Assembly (NCBI GenBank): GCA_031260295.1
Contig: JAIRKE010000025.1
Location: forward strand, 1-64,000
Length of the DNA: 64,000 bases
Direction of reading: 5' to 3'
Source of the DNA: Azonexus sp.
Lineage (GTDB): Bacteria; Pseudomonadota; Gammaproteobacteria; Burkholderiales; Rhodocyclaceae
This document shows positions 41,094 through 50,618 of this stretch, piece after piece; the first letter of the stretch is position 1; the number at the start of each line of letters is the position of its first letter. The notes beneath the pieces were generated by a model, which made no database searches, was not told the origin of the DNA, and saw nothing but the letters and a program-made list of their open reading frames with translations. The translations under genes and the position numbers were made by a program.

Positions 41094-41435
41094 TCAGGCC
41101 TTGCGCACGAACTCCGACTTCAGTTGCATGGCGCCGATGCCATCGATCTTGCAGTCGATGTCGTGGTCGCCCTCGACCAGACGGATGTTCTTGACCTTGG
41201 TGCCAACCTTGACCACGGCTGACGAGCCCCTGATCTTCAGATCCTTGATCACCGTCACGCTGTCGCCATCTTGCAGCACGTTACCGTTGGCGTCCTTCCA
41301 TACACGGGCTAGTTCGGCCTGCTCGCCGGTGGCCTGCGGGCTCCACTCGTGGGCGCATTCGGGGCAGACGTAAAGGGCGCCGTCTTCATAGGTGAAGGCG
41401 GATTGGCATTGCGGGCAGGGCGGGAGGGAGCTCAT
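41094..41435 (-). CDS. yjdM: YjdM/PhnA zinc-ribbon protein
   Basis: A 113-residue protein with an N-terminal zinc ribbon (C7-x2-C10 and C24-x2-C27 in [10 protein letters not shown] and VCPECAHEW) and a C-terminal beta domain ([20 protein letters not shown]). The family was once called PhnA; the phosphonoacetate link is not supported for this type. It lies 12 bases after sulP on the same strand. Confidence 0.93.
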   Translation of the reverse strand: MSSLPPCPQCQSAFTYEDGALYVCPECAHEWSPQATGEQAELARVWKDANGNVLQDGDSVTVIKDLKIRGSSAVVKVGTKVKNIRLVEGDHDIDCKIDGIGAMQLKSEFVRKA

Positions 41436-41447
41436 TGGTTTTCCTTG

Positions 41448-43136
41448 TCAGTTGTCTTCTTCGCTGCCTATCAGATTGGGCAGCAGGAGGGTGGCGCGGG
41501 CCAGCGCGGCGGTCAGGTCGGTACAGACGTTTTCGCCGCCGAGATGGTCGATGAAACCGGAGCGGCGGAGCAGCGAGCCGGGCTGGGTGTTGAGGCCACA
41601 GATCAGCAGCGTGCAGCGGCGCTTTTTCAGCTTGTCGAGCAGGTTGTCGAGGCCTTCGAGGCCGGTGGTGTCGAGCTGGATCAATTGCGTCATGTCGAGG
41701 ATGACGATCTCGGGGTGGCCGGCCGCCGGGTCGAGCAGCGCTTCCAGTTTGTTGACCGCGCCGAAGAACAGCGAGCCGAACAACTGCCAGGCGGCGACCC
41801 GCATTGTCCCGTCCGGGTAGAGGAAGCATGGTTCGTCGGCTGCCTCGTGCAATGGCAGGCGTTTAACGCGGGTCAATTCGGACATGCGATAAATGAAGAA
41901 CAGGCAGGCTAGCACCATGCCCAGTTCGACGGCGATGGTCAGATCGAACAGCACGGTGACGAAGAAGGTGGCCAGCAGGATGATCCGGTAGTTATAGGAG
42001 AAGCGGCGCAATTCGCGGAAGTGGTGCCATTCGCCCATGTTGATGGCGACCACCATGACGATCGCCGATAGCGTCGCCAGCGGTACGTAGGCGGCCAGCG
42101 GCGCGGCTAGCAACACGATGGCCAGCAGCACCAGGGAATGGATCATGCCGGCCACTGGCGTACGGCCGCCGGAACGGGCGTTGGTCGAGGTACGGGCGAT
42201 GGCGCCGGTGGCGGCGAAGCCGCCGAACAGCGGCGCCGCCATGTTGGCCAGACCCTGGGCTATCAGTTCCTGGTTTGGGTCGTGGCGGTCGTCGATCTGG
42301 CCGTCGGCGACGCGCGCCGAGAGCAGCGACTCGATGGCGCCGAGCAGAGCGATGGTGATGGCCGGCGAGATCAGTTTGCCAATGTCGTGGATCGACACCG
42401 CTGGCAGACCAAAAGCCGGCAGTTCCTGCGGGATGCCGTTGAAGCGGCTGCCGATGGTCGCGACCGGCAGGTCGAAGATGGCCGCGACCAGGGTGCCGAC
42501 CAGCAGCACTGCTAGCGGCCCCGGCGCTCGTTGCAGCAGCTTCAGCTTTTGCGCCAGGCGGTTGTAGAACAACAGAAAGAAGAAGCAGGCCAGAGCCAGG
42601 GCCAGCGTCGGCAGGTCCACGGTATGGGCGTGGGCGGCCAGCACCTTGATGCGGGCGAAGAATTCGGCCGGCAGGTTGTCGATGGCCAGGCCGAAGAAAT
42701 CCTTGATCTGGGCGAGGAAGATGACGACGGCGATACCGTTGGTGAAGCCGATGACGACGGTCACCGGGATGAAGCGGATCAAGCGTCCCAGACGCGCCAG
42801 GCCCATGGCCAGCAGCATGGCCCCGGCCAGCAGGGTGGCGCCGAGCAGGTTGGCGGTACCGTGGACGGCAACGATGCCGTAGACGATGGGAATGAAGGCG
42901 CCGGTCGGGCCGCCGATCTGCACCCGTGAGCCGCCCAGGGCGGCAATGATGAAGCCGGCGACGATGGCGGTCCAAATACCGGCTGTCGGTGATACACCGG
43001 AGGCGATGGCGAAGGCCATGGCCAGCGGCAGGGCGAGCACGCCAACAGTGATGCCCGCAGCCAGATCCTTGCCGAACTGCGCCTTGTCGTAGGTGGCCAG
43101 GCAGTCCAGCAGCTTGGGGCGGAAGGCGATCTTCAT
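41448..43136 (-). CDS. SulP-family anion transporter with STAS domain
   Basis: A 562-residue permease: about ten to twelve membrane segments (e.g. GITVGVLALPLAMAFAIASG, GGPTGAFIPIVYGIV, TGAIARTSTNARSGGRTPVA) and a C-terminal STAS domain (PEIVILDMTQLIQLDTTGLE). The substrate could be sulfate or bicarbonate; no carbonic anhydrase is fused. A strong minus-strand promoter sits 28 bases upstream, and a palindrome overlaps its -35. Confidence 0.93.
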   Translation of the reverse strand: MKIAFRPKLLDCLATYDKAQFGKDLAAGITVGVLALPLAMAFAIASGVSPTAGIWTAIVAGFIIAALGGSRVQIGGPTGAFIPIVYGIVAVHGTANLLGATLLAGAMLLAMGLARLGRLIRFIPVTVVIGFTNGIAVVIFLAQIKDFFGLAIDNLPAEFFARIKVLAAHAHTVDLPTLALALACFFFLLFYNRLAQKLKLLQRAPGPLAVLLVGTLVAAIFDLPVATIGSRFNGIPQELPAFGLPAVSIHDIGKLISPAITIALLGAIESLLSARVADGQIDDRHDPNQELIAQGLANMAAPLFGGFAATGAIARTSTNARSGGRTPVAGMIHSLVLLAIVLLAAPLAAYVPLATLSAIVMVVAINMGEWHHFRELRRFSYNYRIILLATFFVTVLFDLTIAVELGMVLACLFFIYRMSELTRVKRLPLHEAADEPCFLYPDGTMRVAAWQLFGSLFFGAVNKLEALLDPAAGHPEIVILDMTQLIQLDTTGLEGLDNLLDKLKKRRCTLLICGLNTQPGSLLRRSGFIDHLGGENVCTDLTAALARATLLLPNLIGSEEDN

Positions 43137-43163
43137 GGCGCGTGGTGGGAGGAGGGTCGTCGA

Positions 43164-43191
43164 ATTATATGAGCAGATGATTATTCGTCAA
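43164..43191 (-). promoter_or_regulatory. sulP promoter (TTGACG-16-TATAAT)
   Basis: On the minus strand -35 TTGACG (43186-43191) and -10 TATAAT (43164-43169) are 16 bp apart, near consensus. The predicted start is about 20 bases before the sulP ATG. No ribosome site is obvious in this short leader. Confidence 0.65.
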
Positions 43192-43201
43192 TGTTAATCA
43201 T
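43177..43201. promoter_or_regulatory. Palindrome overlapping the sulP -35, possible ribbon-helix-helix operator
   Basis: ATGATTA (43177-43183) and TAATCAT (43195-43201) are perfect reverse complements 11 bases apart. The site covers the sulP -35 hexamer and lies 38 bases before the ribbon-helix-helix gene on the other strand. Ribbon-helix-helix repressors bind short inverted repeats and often control their own gene, so an operator is a reasonable inference. Confidence 0.4.
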
Positions 43202-43238
43202 ATGTTAATGTTTCGGAAAAATCCCGTTGGAGAACGCC

Positions 43239-43433
43239 GTGGAGAACCGTACCGCTCGCCTGACCATCCTGATCGATCCGGAGAAGAAGCGAATTTTCGA
43301 GGAAGTCTGCGCCGCCAATGACCTGACGCCGTCGCAGGTCGTGCGCCGGCTGGTGCGTCAATACATCATCGAGCATGCCGGCGAGCGCGAGCTGCCGGCG
43401 TGGCTGAAGCCCGCGGCCAAGAGCGGCGACTGA
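43239..43433 (+). CDS. Ribbon-helix-helix DNA-binding protein
   Basis: A 64-residue protein: a beta strand (TARLTILIDPEKKRIFEEV) and two helices (NDLTPSQVVRRLVRQYIIEH) typical of Arc/CopG-type repressors. The GTG at 43239 is preferred because GGAG lies six bases ahead; a TTG four codons upstream is possible. No toxin gene follows, so it may be a stand-alone regulator. It is divergent from sulP and shares its AT-rich promoter region. Confidence 0.75.
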   Translation: MENRTARLTILIDPEKKRIFEEVCAANDLTPSQVVRRLVRQYIIEHAGERELPAWLKPAAKSGD

Positions 43434-43490
43434 TCGTCGCCGGCGGCAGCTTTGGTCGTTGGTCCGGATGACGGGCGGTGAGCCAGGCCG

Positions 43491-43745
43491 TTACTGCTCC
43501 TGCGTCTCCGTTCCCTGCTTGCACCATTCGCGCAGGATGCGGGCCTTGGCCCAGAGCATCACGGCGACGCCGCCGGCGGTGCAGGCTACCGCTTCAACTA
43601 GCGAGCCGGGAACGCCGGTGATGATTGTCCCCTTGCCGGTGGCGAACCAGCTACTGCCGATGACGATGCAGGATAGACCGAAGATGCCGGCCAGTATGTA
43701 GAGCGCGATGCGTCCGATGAGGCGGGGGCGAGGCGAGTGGGGCAT
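43491..43745 (-). CDS. Small membrane protein of unknown function
   Basis: An 84-residue protein with two hydrophobic segments (RIALYILAGIFGLSCIVIGS, EAVACTAGGVAVMLWAKARI) and a charged tail. No family is recognised. It faces the ribbon-helix-helix gene tail to tail. Coding is plausible from its membrane pattern alone. Confidence 0.5.
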   Translation of the reverse strand: MPHSPRPRLIGRIALYILAGIFGLSCIVIGSSWFATGKGTIITGVPGSLVEAVACTAGGVAVMLWAKARILREWCKQGTETQEQ

Positions 43746-44201
43746 GGAGTGTGTCAGGGCTGGGCGGGAAGGCGCATTGTGCCGAAAGCTTCGTGGTGCC
43801 GCGATGCCGGGATGGGAAAAATCGGCTTCCTCGGCGAGGATTTATGCACAGCAAGGAGGCGTTGGTCAAGCGCCTCGGTGGCAATGGGCGGAATACCTGC
43901 AAAAATCCATTTGAAAGCGTTTATTTTCAATAAAATCAATGGCTTGTGCATTCGCCCAAGATTCGGGCACAGGAAGAAAAAGCCTTGCCATCCCGGCACT
44001 TAGCGCATCGCCCTGGGCTTAATTCACAGACTTATCCACAGGTTTTGTGGGTAGTTTGAAAAGCCCTAAGCCGGGAGTGGGATTGAGGCTTGAACTTAAA
44101 GTGTTACTTGAGGTTCGCCGCCTTCAATGCTGCGCCGCAGCAGCCGGCGGCGGGCTTTCCCTGCCGCCGGCTCGGCCTTGTTGACTTCACCCGCATGCTG
44201 C
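43746..44201. other. Intergenic region of 456 bases, AT-rich centre with two DnaA-box-like sites
   Basis: No gene is supported. TTATGCACA (43842-43850) and TTATCCACA (44032-44040) match the DnaA-box consensus TTWTNCACA; the latter is a perfect strong box. Between them is an AT-rich stretch (around 43915-43945). A GC-rich hairpin (AGCCGGCGGC arms, about 44139-44172) may end the gene at 44202. This is probably not the replication origin: only two boxes and no dnaA/dnaN genes. Confidence 0.4.
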
Positions 44202-46586
44202 TCACGGCAAAGGCTGGAGGTTCTGGTCGGCAAGTCCGGCCAGCAGCATTCGTCCGTCGGAACCGACGCGGAACTGGCCAAATTTCGCGGCGGCATATTT
44301 GTCGCCCGTGCCCTCTTTGAAGAAATAGGCGTCCGAGCCGACAAACCAGCGGTTCGATTTCACGCGCAATTTCAAAACAAGCTGATCCGCCCTTGGTTGT
44401 GTGTGATCCGAAACCACGCTCCGCAATGTCACCACCGATTGCTCGTCCACATCGGCAAGCGCAAACACGGTGCCGCGCACATCGTAGGGCGCGGGGAGCT
44501 GGCTCACATCAAAAGCCAGTGCCATATAGTCGCCTTGCACCAGGGAGCGCGGATCGACCGGACGCAGCGCCAGATAGATCACGCGGCCATCGCGCAATAT
44601 CCGCTCCGCGCTGTACGCGGACATACTGGCCACGCCCAGGGTTGCCAGCAGGCCCAACAGGATGAACGCAACTGCCGTGCCGGCAAAGCGGGGCGCGATG
44701 AGCGGCTCGCCGCCGCGCGAACGGGTGAGAAAAGCCGCCAGGCCCAAGGCCGCTCCAAGCCCCATGAGCACATAGCCTTTTTGCGCCAGCGGCCAGGCAA
44801 GATCGTAGTAGAAGGCGCTGATGATCCACGCCACTGCCAGCGCCGCCGCAACGGCAAGGTTGCGCGATTGCGTCACGATGGCCACGGCGAATACGATCAT
44901 CGCTGCGCCCAGCGCCGGCGCGCGCAAGGTCAGCGCCACGGCGCAAATGGCAACGGCAAAGCCAAGCGGCGCGCGCAGATCGGGCCGGCGCCAGAACAGA
45001 AAGGCCGCGCCGGCGATACCGAGCAAGCTTGAAACGATCAATGCCGGATCGTTCAAGGGCATTGCCGACAACAGGCCGGCAGGCCCACCCATCACGCCCG
45101 CGCCGAGAAGAAAAGGCCGACCGGCAAGCAGCATCAACACCAGCAAACCGGCCGCATTCCAGCCGGTAAAAAACGGGCGCATGTTCAAGAAGGCATCCTT
45201 GCGCGATGCGATATAGGCCAACACCGCCGCGCCTGCCGCGACAATCAGCGTCATCGAAACAATCGCCAGCGAATCGGAATAGCGCAAGCGTCCATCCGCC
45301 ACGACGGATGCAAAAAGCATCCACAGCGCGGTGAAGCCGCACACGGAACGCGCCCAACGCGCGGGGATAAAAATCGCGGCGAATGAAACCACGGCCGCCA
45401 GAACAAAACCCAGATCCGCAAATCGGAAAATACTGGCCGCGCCCCATCCAATCAGAACGACGCCAACAACGGCCGCGATAAAGCCGAATATCTGGCGAAA
45501 GCCCAGCATCGCGCCGCCGCGCAGCAACAGGATGGCGCCGCCAAGCACCACAATGCCGGTGACGAGCGCAGCGGATTTTTCGTCCCCGAAATCGCGGAGC
45601 AAAAATCCAAAAAACAGCACGAACGGCACGGCGGCAAGCAATGCGCCCAGCCCGGAGAGGGCAACCAGCGGCCAGGAAACCCCTTGTCTGTCCGCCTGCT
45701 TGTCCGCCGATTCGCGCGCTGGCGACAAACGCGCGTGAATCACGCGCAATAGCGCCACGCTGCCGCCGACAATCGCCGCGCAAACCAGGCCGATAAGGAA
45801 GATAGTCAGCAGTTCGGACGAGGACCAACGGATTGAGTCGAAGATTTTCCCGATCAGCAACACATCGATCCCGGCAAACACGATGGTCAGCACGCCCAGT
45901 TCGAAGGGTCGCAGAACCAGAAGCCCGCCCGCCGCCGCCAGCAGAATCAGCAAGGCGACAAAAAACACGCCGCCGCCGTGGCCCATTTCATAGAGCCCCG
46001 TCATCGTGATAAACACAACCGCGCCAAGACTCGCCAGCCGAAACGCCCAGTTCGCCTGTCCGGTCATCGCGCGTAGCGGCGCCAGTGGCGCGAAAGCGAG
46101 CGCAAGCCCAATCACCATCATCCAGGCTGGCCAGACAGCAGCAATGACGCCTCGGTCGCTGCTGCCATGCGTCTGCCCATGCCACAAACCGATGGCGGCG
46201 GAGGCGACGACGACCCAGAGGGTCCACACCGCGTCGTGCCTTGCCGCAAGCGCGAAGGGCAGGGATAGCAGCGTCCAGTAAGCAAAAAGCTGCCAGGCAT
46301 CGGCGCCGCTCGGATAGATTTGCCCGATCAAGGCCAGCAGGCCGCCCGTTGCAGCCGTGGCGACCAACAATGCGGGAATGCGCGCACGCGGAATCAGCAA
46401 AGCGCTGAAGGCGGCAAGCAGCAGCAAAGCGCCGACCAAACTAAGGCGAGTCAGCCGGTGAAAGTCGGACCAATTGGCGGCGATCCAGCAAATGACGCCG
46501 AAAGCAAACAACCCTGCCGCGCCAATGCTAGTGAGAACGCGCAGGAAGCGCGCGGAAATGGCGTGCTGCGTTCCGCTATCAAGCAT
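44202..46586 (-). CDS. Large membrane protein: DUF2157/DUF4401-like with C-terminal GDYxxLxY domain
   Basis: A 794-residue protein with about twenty hydrophobic segments (e.g. FAFGVICWIAANWSDFHRL, LLALIGQIYPSGADAWQLF), the pattern of DUF2157 and DUF4401 proteins, and a C-terminal periplasmic domain with LVQGDYMALAFDVSQLP, the GDYxxLxY motif. The parts are often separate genes, so this looks like a fusion. Codon choice (frequent GCG, AAA, CAA) differs from flanking genes, suggesting later arrival. Function is unknown. Confidence 0.82.
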   Translation of the reverse strand: MLDSGTQHAISARFLRVLTSIGAAGLFAFGVICWIAANWSDFHRLTRLSLVGALLLLAAFSALLIPRARIPALLVATAATGGLLALIGQIYPSGADAWQLFAYWTLLSLPFALAARHDAVWTLWVVVASAAIGLWHGQTHGSSDRGVIAAVWPAWMMVIGLALAFAPLAPLRAMTGQANWAFRLASLGAVVFITMTGLYEMGHGGGVFFVALLILLAAAGGLLVLRPFELGVLTIVFAGIDVLLIGKIFDSIRWSSSELLTIFLIGLVCAAIVGGSVALLRVIHARLSPARESADKQADRQGVSWPLVALSGLGALLAAVPFVLFFGFLLRDFGDEKSAALVTGIVVLGGAILLLRGGAMLGFRQIFGFIAAVVGVVLIGWGAASIFRFADLGFVLAAVVSFAAIFIPARWARSVCGFTALWMLFASVVADGRLRYSDSLAIVSMTLIVAAGAAVLAYIASRKDAFLNMRPFFTGWNAAGLLVLMLLAGRPFLLGAGVMGGPAGLLSAMPLNDPALIVSSLLGIAGAAFLFWRRPDLRAPLGFAVAICAVALTLRAPALGAAMIVFAVAIVTQSRNLAVAAALAVAWIISAFYYDLAWPLAQKGYVLMGLGAALGLAAFLTRSRGGEPLIAPRFAGTAVAFILLGLLATLGVASMSAYSAERILRDGRVIYLALRPVDPRSLVQGDYMALAFDVSQLPAPYDVRGTVFALADVDEQSVVTLRSVVSDHTQPRADQLVLKLRVKSNRWFVGSDAYFFKEGTGDKYAAAKFGQFRVGSDGRMLLAGLADQNLQPLP

Positions 46587-46630
46587 GCTCAGACCTTGAT
46601 TTGATTTTCAGTTGCGTGAGATAGGCCCTG

Positions 46631-48733
46631 TCATTTCACCCGCATCCCCGGTTCGGCGCCGGCATCGGGGGCGAGCAGGAAGATGCCGGGATTCTGGCCG
46701 TCGGCATCCGAGGCGGCGAGGACCATGCCTTCCGAGAGACCGAATTTCATCTTGCGCGGTGCCAGGTTGGCGACCATCACCGTCAACCGGCCGACCAGCG
46801 CGGCTGGGTCGTAAGCGGCCTTGATGCCGGCAAAGACGTTGCGCGTTCCACCTGCCCCAAGGTCCAGCGTCAGCCGGATCAGCTTGTCGGCGCCTTCGAC
46901 GGGTTCCGCCTGGGCAATACGGGCGATGCGCAGGTCGACCTGCATGAAGTCGTCGATGGTGCACAGCGGCCCAGCAGCCGGGCTTTGTGCCACGATTTCG
47001 CGCTGCTGGTGCTCGGCGTGGCGTTGCGGCGAGTGGGCCGTTGGTGCCGCTGGTGCCGGCGCCAGCGATTCCTTGTTGGCGGCGACCAGTTTTTCGATCA
47101 GCTTCGGGTCGATGCGGGTCATCAGGTGTTCGTAGGCATTGATGCGATGGCCGCCGGCTAGCAGGCCCTGGGCGTCGGCCCAGGTCAGCGGGGCGATGTT
47201 GAGGAAGGCTTCAACCTTGGCTGCAACCGCCGGCAGGATCGGCTTGAGCAGCACGGTGAGCAGGCGGAACAGGTTGAGCGCGTTGCTGCAGGCGGCGTGC
47301 AGTTCGCTCTCCTTACCTTCCTGCTTGGCCAGTTCCCACGGCTTGACGCTGTCGACGTACTGGTTGGCGGCGTCGGTCAGGGCCATGACTTCGCGCATGG
47401 CCTTGGCGAATTCGCGGGCTTCGTACAGTTCGGCAATGCGCCCGGCGGCTTCCTGGATCGCCCGGATCGCCGGCAGGTCGGCGGCGGCCGGTGCCAGTTG
47501 GCCGTTGAAACGCTTGCTGATGAAGCCGGCGGAGCGGCTGGCGATATTCACGTATTTGCCAACCAGGTCGGCATTGACGCGGGCGACGAAGTCCTCAAGG
47601 TTGAGGTCGATGTCTTCCATGCTCGCCGACAGTTTGGCAGCGTAGTAGTAGCGCAGCCATTCCGGGTTGAGGCCGGTCTGCAGGTAGCTTTCGGCGGTGA
47701 TGAAGGTGCCGCGCGATTTCGACATCTTGACGCCGTCGACGGTCAGGAAGCCGTGCGCGAAGATTTGGCTCGGCGTGCGGTAGCCGGCGTGGGCCAGTTC
47801 GGCCGGCCAGAACAGGGCGTGGAAATAGAGGATGTCCTTGCCGATGAAGTGGTATAGCTCGGTCGTCGAATCGGGCTTGAAGAATTCGTCGAAATCGAGG
47901 CCCTGCCGTGCGCAGAGATTCTTGAACGAGCCCATATAGCCGATCGGTGCGTCGAGCCAGACGTAGAAGTACTTGCCCGGCGCATCGGGAATCTCGAAGC
48001 CGAAATACGGCGCGTCGCGCGAAATGTCCCAGTCGGTCAGCTTGTTCTCGCCCGGATCGCCCAGCCACTCCCGCATCTTGTTGGCCGCTTCCGGCTGCAG
48101 CACGCCGCTGTCGCGGCTGGTGTAGTGGCGCAGGAAAGCCTCGCAACGCGGGTCGGAGAGCTTGAAGAAATAGTGCTCGGAACGGCGCAGTTCCGGCCTG
48201 GCGCCGGATACCGCCGAGTAGGGCTCAAGCAGGTCGGTCGGCGCGTAGGCGGCGCCGCAGACTTCGCAGCTGTCGCCGTATTGGTCCCTGGCATGGCACT
48301 TCGGGCATTCGCCCTTGATGAAGCGGTCGGGCAGGAACATCTGCTTGACCGGGTCGTAGTACTGCTCGATGGTACGCGTCTCGATCAGGCCGGCGGCGCG
48401 CAGGCGGCGGTAAATCTCGTTGGCGCAGTCGCGCGTTTCGGCGGAATGGGTACTGTAGTAATTGTCGAAACCGATGCCGAAGCCGGCGAAATCGCGGGCG
48501 TGCTCGCCATGCACGCGCTCGATCAACTGTTCCGGCGTGATGCCTTCCTGCTCGGCGCGCAGCATGATCGGCGTGCCATGCGTGTCGTCGGCGCAGACGT
48601 ACCAGCATTCGTTGCCGGCCATCTTCTGGTAGCGGACCCAGATGTCGGTCTGGATGTATTCGACCAGGTGTCCAAGATGGATCGCGCCGTTGGCATAAGG
48701 CAGGGCGGAAGTGACGAGAATTTTGCGCGGCAT
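46631..48733 (-). CDS. metG: Methionyl-tRNA synthetase
   Basis: A 700-residue class I enzyme. HIGH motif in [17 protein letters not shown], zinc knuckle [23 protein letters not shown] in [11 protein letters not shown]. The C-terminal tRNA-binding OB domain ([20 protein letters not shown]) is present, the dimeric long form as in E. coli. A stretch of Ala/Pro-rich linker ([13 protein letters not shown]) joins the parts. It is divergent from apbC, a conserved neighbour pair in proteobacteria. Confidence 0.97.
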   Translation of the reverse strand: MPRKILVTSALPYANGAIHLGHLVEYIQTDIWVRYQKMAGNECWYVCADDTHGTPIMLRAEQEGITPEQLIERVHGEHARDFAGFGIGFDNYYSTHSAETRDCANEIYRRLRAAGLIETRTIEQYYDPVKQMFLPDRFIKGECPKCHARDQYGDSCEVCGAAYAPTDLLEPYSAVSGARPELRRSEHYFFKLSDPRCEAFLRHYTSRDSGVLQPEAANKMREWLGDPGENKLTDWDISRDAPYFGFEIPDAPGKYFYVWLDAPIGYMGSFKNLCARQGLDFDEFFKPDSTTELYHFIGKDILYFHALFWPAELAHAGYRTPSQIFAHGFLTVDGVKMSKSRGTFITAESYLQTGLNPEWLRYYYAAKLSASMEDIDLNLEDFVARVNADLVGKYVNIASRSAGFISKRFNGQLAPAAADLPAIRAIQEAAGRIAELYEAREFAKAMREVMALTDAANQYVDSVKPWELAKQEGKESELHAACSNALNLFRLLTVLLKPILPAVAAKVEAFLNIAPLTWADAQGLLAGGHRINAYEHLMTRIDPKLIEKLVAANKESLAPAPAAPTAHSPQRHAEHQQREIVAQSPAAGPLCTIDDFMQVDLRIARIAQAEPVEGADKLIRLTLDLGAGGTRNVFAGIKAAYDPAALVGRLTVMVANLAPRKMKFGLSEGMVLAASDADGQNPGIFLLAPDAGAEPGMRVK

Positions 48734-48873
48734 GGCGGAAACGGGGCGAAAGAATAAACGCTAATTTTACCGTGCCCGTTGCCGATCCGGCGGATGGCCC
48801 CCTCCCGCTTCGGTGGGCTATACTGTACAAAATCACTCGGGTATCGACCCGCCCAACACCCACCGGAGTCCCC

Positions 48874-49965
48874 ATGAGCATTACTGAACAACAGGTCAAG
48901 ACGGCGCTGTCCGGCGCTGTCGATCCGAATACCGGCAAGGATTTCGTCAGCGGCCGAGCCGTCCGCGACATCCGCATCGACGGTGCCGACGTTGCTTTCG
49001 ACATCGAGCTGGGCTATCCAGCCAAGACCCAGATCGACGCCATCCGCAAGCAGGCGATTGCGGCCGCCAAGACCGTTCCCGGCATCGGCAACGTGTCGGC
49101 CAACGTCTACAGCAAGATCGTCGCCCATGCCGTGCAACTGGGGGTCAAGCTGCTGCCCGGCGTCAAGAACATCATCGCCGTCGCTTCCGGTAAAGGCGGT
49201 GTCGGCAAGAGCACGACGGCGGTCAATCTCGCCCTGGCGCTGGTCCAGGAAGGTGCCCAGGTCGGCATCCTCGACGCCGACATCTACGGCCCGTCGCAGC
49301 CGCAGATGCTCGGTCTGGCCGGCCAGCAGCCGGAGTCGCGCGACGGCGAGAGCATGGAGCCGCTGGAAGCCTACGGTTTGCAGGCGATGTCGATCGGCTT
49401 CATGGTCGACGTCGAGACGCCGATGGTCTGGCGCGGCCCGATGGTCGCCCAGGCGCTCGACCAGTTGCTCGCCCAGACCAACTGGCGCGACATCGACTAC
49501 TTGATCGTGGACATGCCACCGGGCACCGGCGACATCCAGTTGTCGCTGTCGCAGAAGGTGCCGGTGACCGGTGCGGTGATCGTCACCACGCCGCAGGACA
49601 TCGCCCTGATCGATGCGCGCAAGGGCTTGAAGATGTTCGAGAAGGTCAATGTCCCGATCCTCGGCATCGTCGAGAATATGAGCATCCACATCTGCTCGCA
49701 GTGCGGCCACGAGGAACACATCTTCGGCAGCGGCGGCGGCGAGAGGATGGGGGCCGACTACGGCGTCGAGTTCCTCGGTAGCCTGCCGCTTGAACGGGCG
49801 ATCCGCGAGATGGCCGACGGTGGCAAGCCGACCGTGGTTGGTGCCCCGGACTCGCGTAGCGCCGAGATCTACCGCGCCATCGCCCGCCGCATCGCGGTCA
49901 AGATTGGCGAGAAGGCCAAGGACATGAGCTCAAAGTTTCCCAACATCGTGGTCCAGAACACCTGA
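48874..49965 (+). CDS. apbC: Iron-sulfur cluster carrier ApbC (Mrp/NBP35 ATPase)
   Basis: A 363-residue P-loop ATPase that carries Fe-S clusters. An N-terminal MIP18-like domain (MSITEQQVKTALSGAVDPNT) precedes Walker A VASGKGGVGKSTTAVNL; Walker B is in YLIVDMPPGTGDIQ; the cluster-binding CxxC is in HICSQCGHEEH. The ATG at 48874 has CGGAG eight bases before it, and TATACT near 48820 is a likely -10. Longer frames are unconserved. Confidence 0.95.
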   Translation: MSITEQQVKTALSGAVDPNTGKDFVSGRAVRDIRIDGADVAFDIELGYPAKTQIDAIRKQAIAAAKTVPGIGNVSANVYSKIVAHAVQLGVKLLPGVKNIIAVASGKGGVGKSTTAVNLALALVQEGAQVGILDADIYGPSQPQMLGLAGQQPESRDGESMEPLEAYGLQAMSIGFMVDVETPMVWRGPMVAQALDQLLAQTNWRDIDYLIVDMPPGTGDIQLSLSQKVPVTGAVIVTTPQDIALIDARKGLKMFEKVNVPILGIVENMSIHICSQCGHEEHIFGSGGGERMGADYGVEFLGSLPLERAIREMADGGKPTVVGAPDSRSAEIYRAIARRIAVKIGEKAKDMSSKFPNIVVQNT

Positions 49966-49995
49966 ACCTTTGTTCATGCCGAGTTAGGTGCCGCC

Positions 49996-50478
49996 ATGAC
50001 ATACCGATTTCGCCGACTTCAATGTGCTGCTGCAATCACGATCCTTGCTTTGTCGGGCCAGATATGGGCTTGCACGCCACCAACGCCAGAGGAGGTGGCG
50101 CGTTGGCCATCGTGGTCAGAGCGGATTGCCAGCGTCTACGAGCAATCCGAAACAGTTTTTGTGGCAAAGGTAGTCCGTGAGAGTTGTATGGATAATCCGC
50201 CTAGCTGTCGTTCATTTCTGGAACCTATCCGTTTCTTCAAGGGGAACGCTTCGCTTGCACCGAGCTACATCGACAAGACTGGCAATACGTGTGACAAACG
50301 ACCTTTTGCGCCAGAGGGGAGCAAGGTACTCGTCTTTGCGTCGGTTTATCAGGGCAAAGCAGTTGAGCTATTGCGCGTAACGCCGCAGGAGGACAAAACA
50401 GCTTCAGGCGCTTTGACCCTGCAATACACGTCGGCCATGCGCCAGGTGGAGGCACTCAGTCGTACAAAAAAGCCCTGA
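49996..50478 (+). CDS. Hypothetical exported protein
   Basis: A 160-residue protein with a clear signal peptide (RRLQCAAAITILALSGQIWA, cleavage before CTPPTPEE). The mature part has paired Cys (ESCMDNPPSCRSFL, GNTCDKRPF) that may form disulfides and a beta-rich pattern (ETVFVAKVVR, SKVLVFASVYQGKAVELL), a little like tissue-inhibitor-type OB folds. No family is claimed. Its lower GC than neighbours hints at transfer. Confidence 0.65.
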   Translation: MTYRFRRLQCAAAITILALSGQIWACTPPTPEEVARWPSWSERIASVYEQSETVFVAKVVRESCMDNPPSCRSFLEPIRFFKGNASLAPSYIDKTGNTCDKRPFAPEGSKVLVFASVYQGKAVELLRVTPQEDKTASGALTLQYTSAMRQVEALSRTKKP

Positions 50479-50570
50479 TGTTCTTTCAGCCCGGATGACC
50501 GCGCTCACTTGGCGCGGATGCTCCGAGAATCGCCCAATGCCCCTGCGAGGATTTGCCCAGCCCCATCCCA

Positions 50571-50597
50571 AAGGCGGGTAGAATCCCGCCTTTGTTT
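50571..50597 (+). promoter_or_regulatory. Hairpin with embedded -10-like box upstream of dcd
   Basis: AAGGCGGG (50571-50578) and CCCGCCTT (50585-50592) pair around TAGAAT (50579-50584), followed by T-GTTTTT. It can be read as a terminator for the preceding gene or as a dcd promoter (-10 TAGAAT, start about 28 bases before ATG). Both may hold; the sequence alone does not decide. Confidence 0.4.
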
Positions 50598-50618
50598 TTG
50601 CCGCACGGACGCGAACAA

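Noticed and set aside
43754-43999. An 81-residue minus-strand frame
   Set aside because: No ribosome site, no domain and aberrant composition; it covers the DnaA-box-like gap.
43746-44201. Replication origin
   Set aside because: Only two DnaA boxes, no dnaA, dnaN or parAB neighbourhood.
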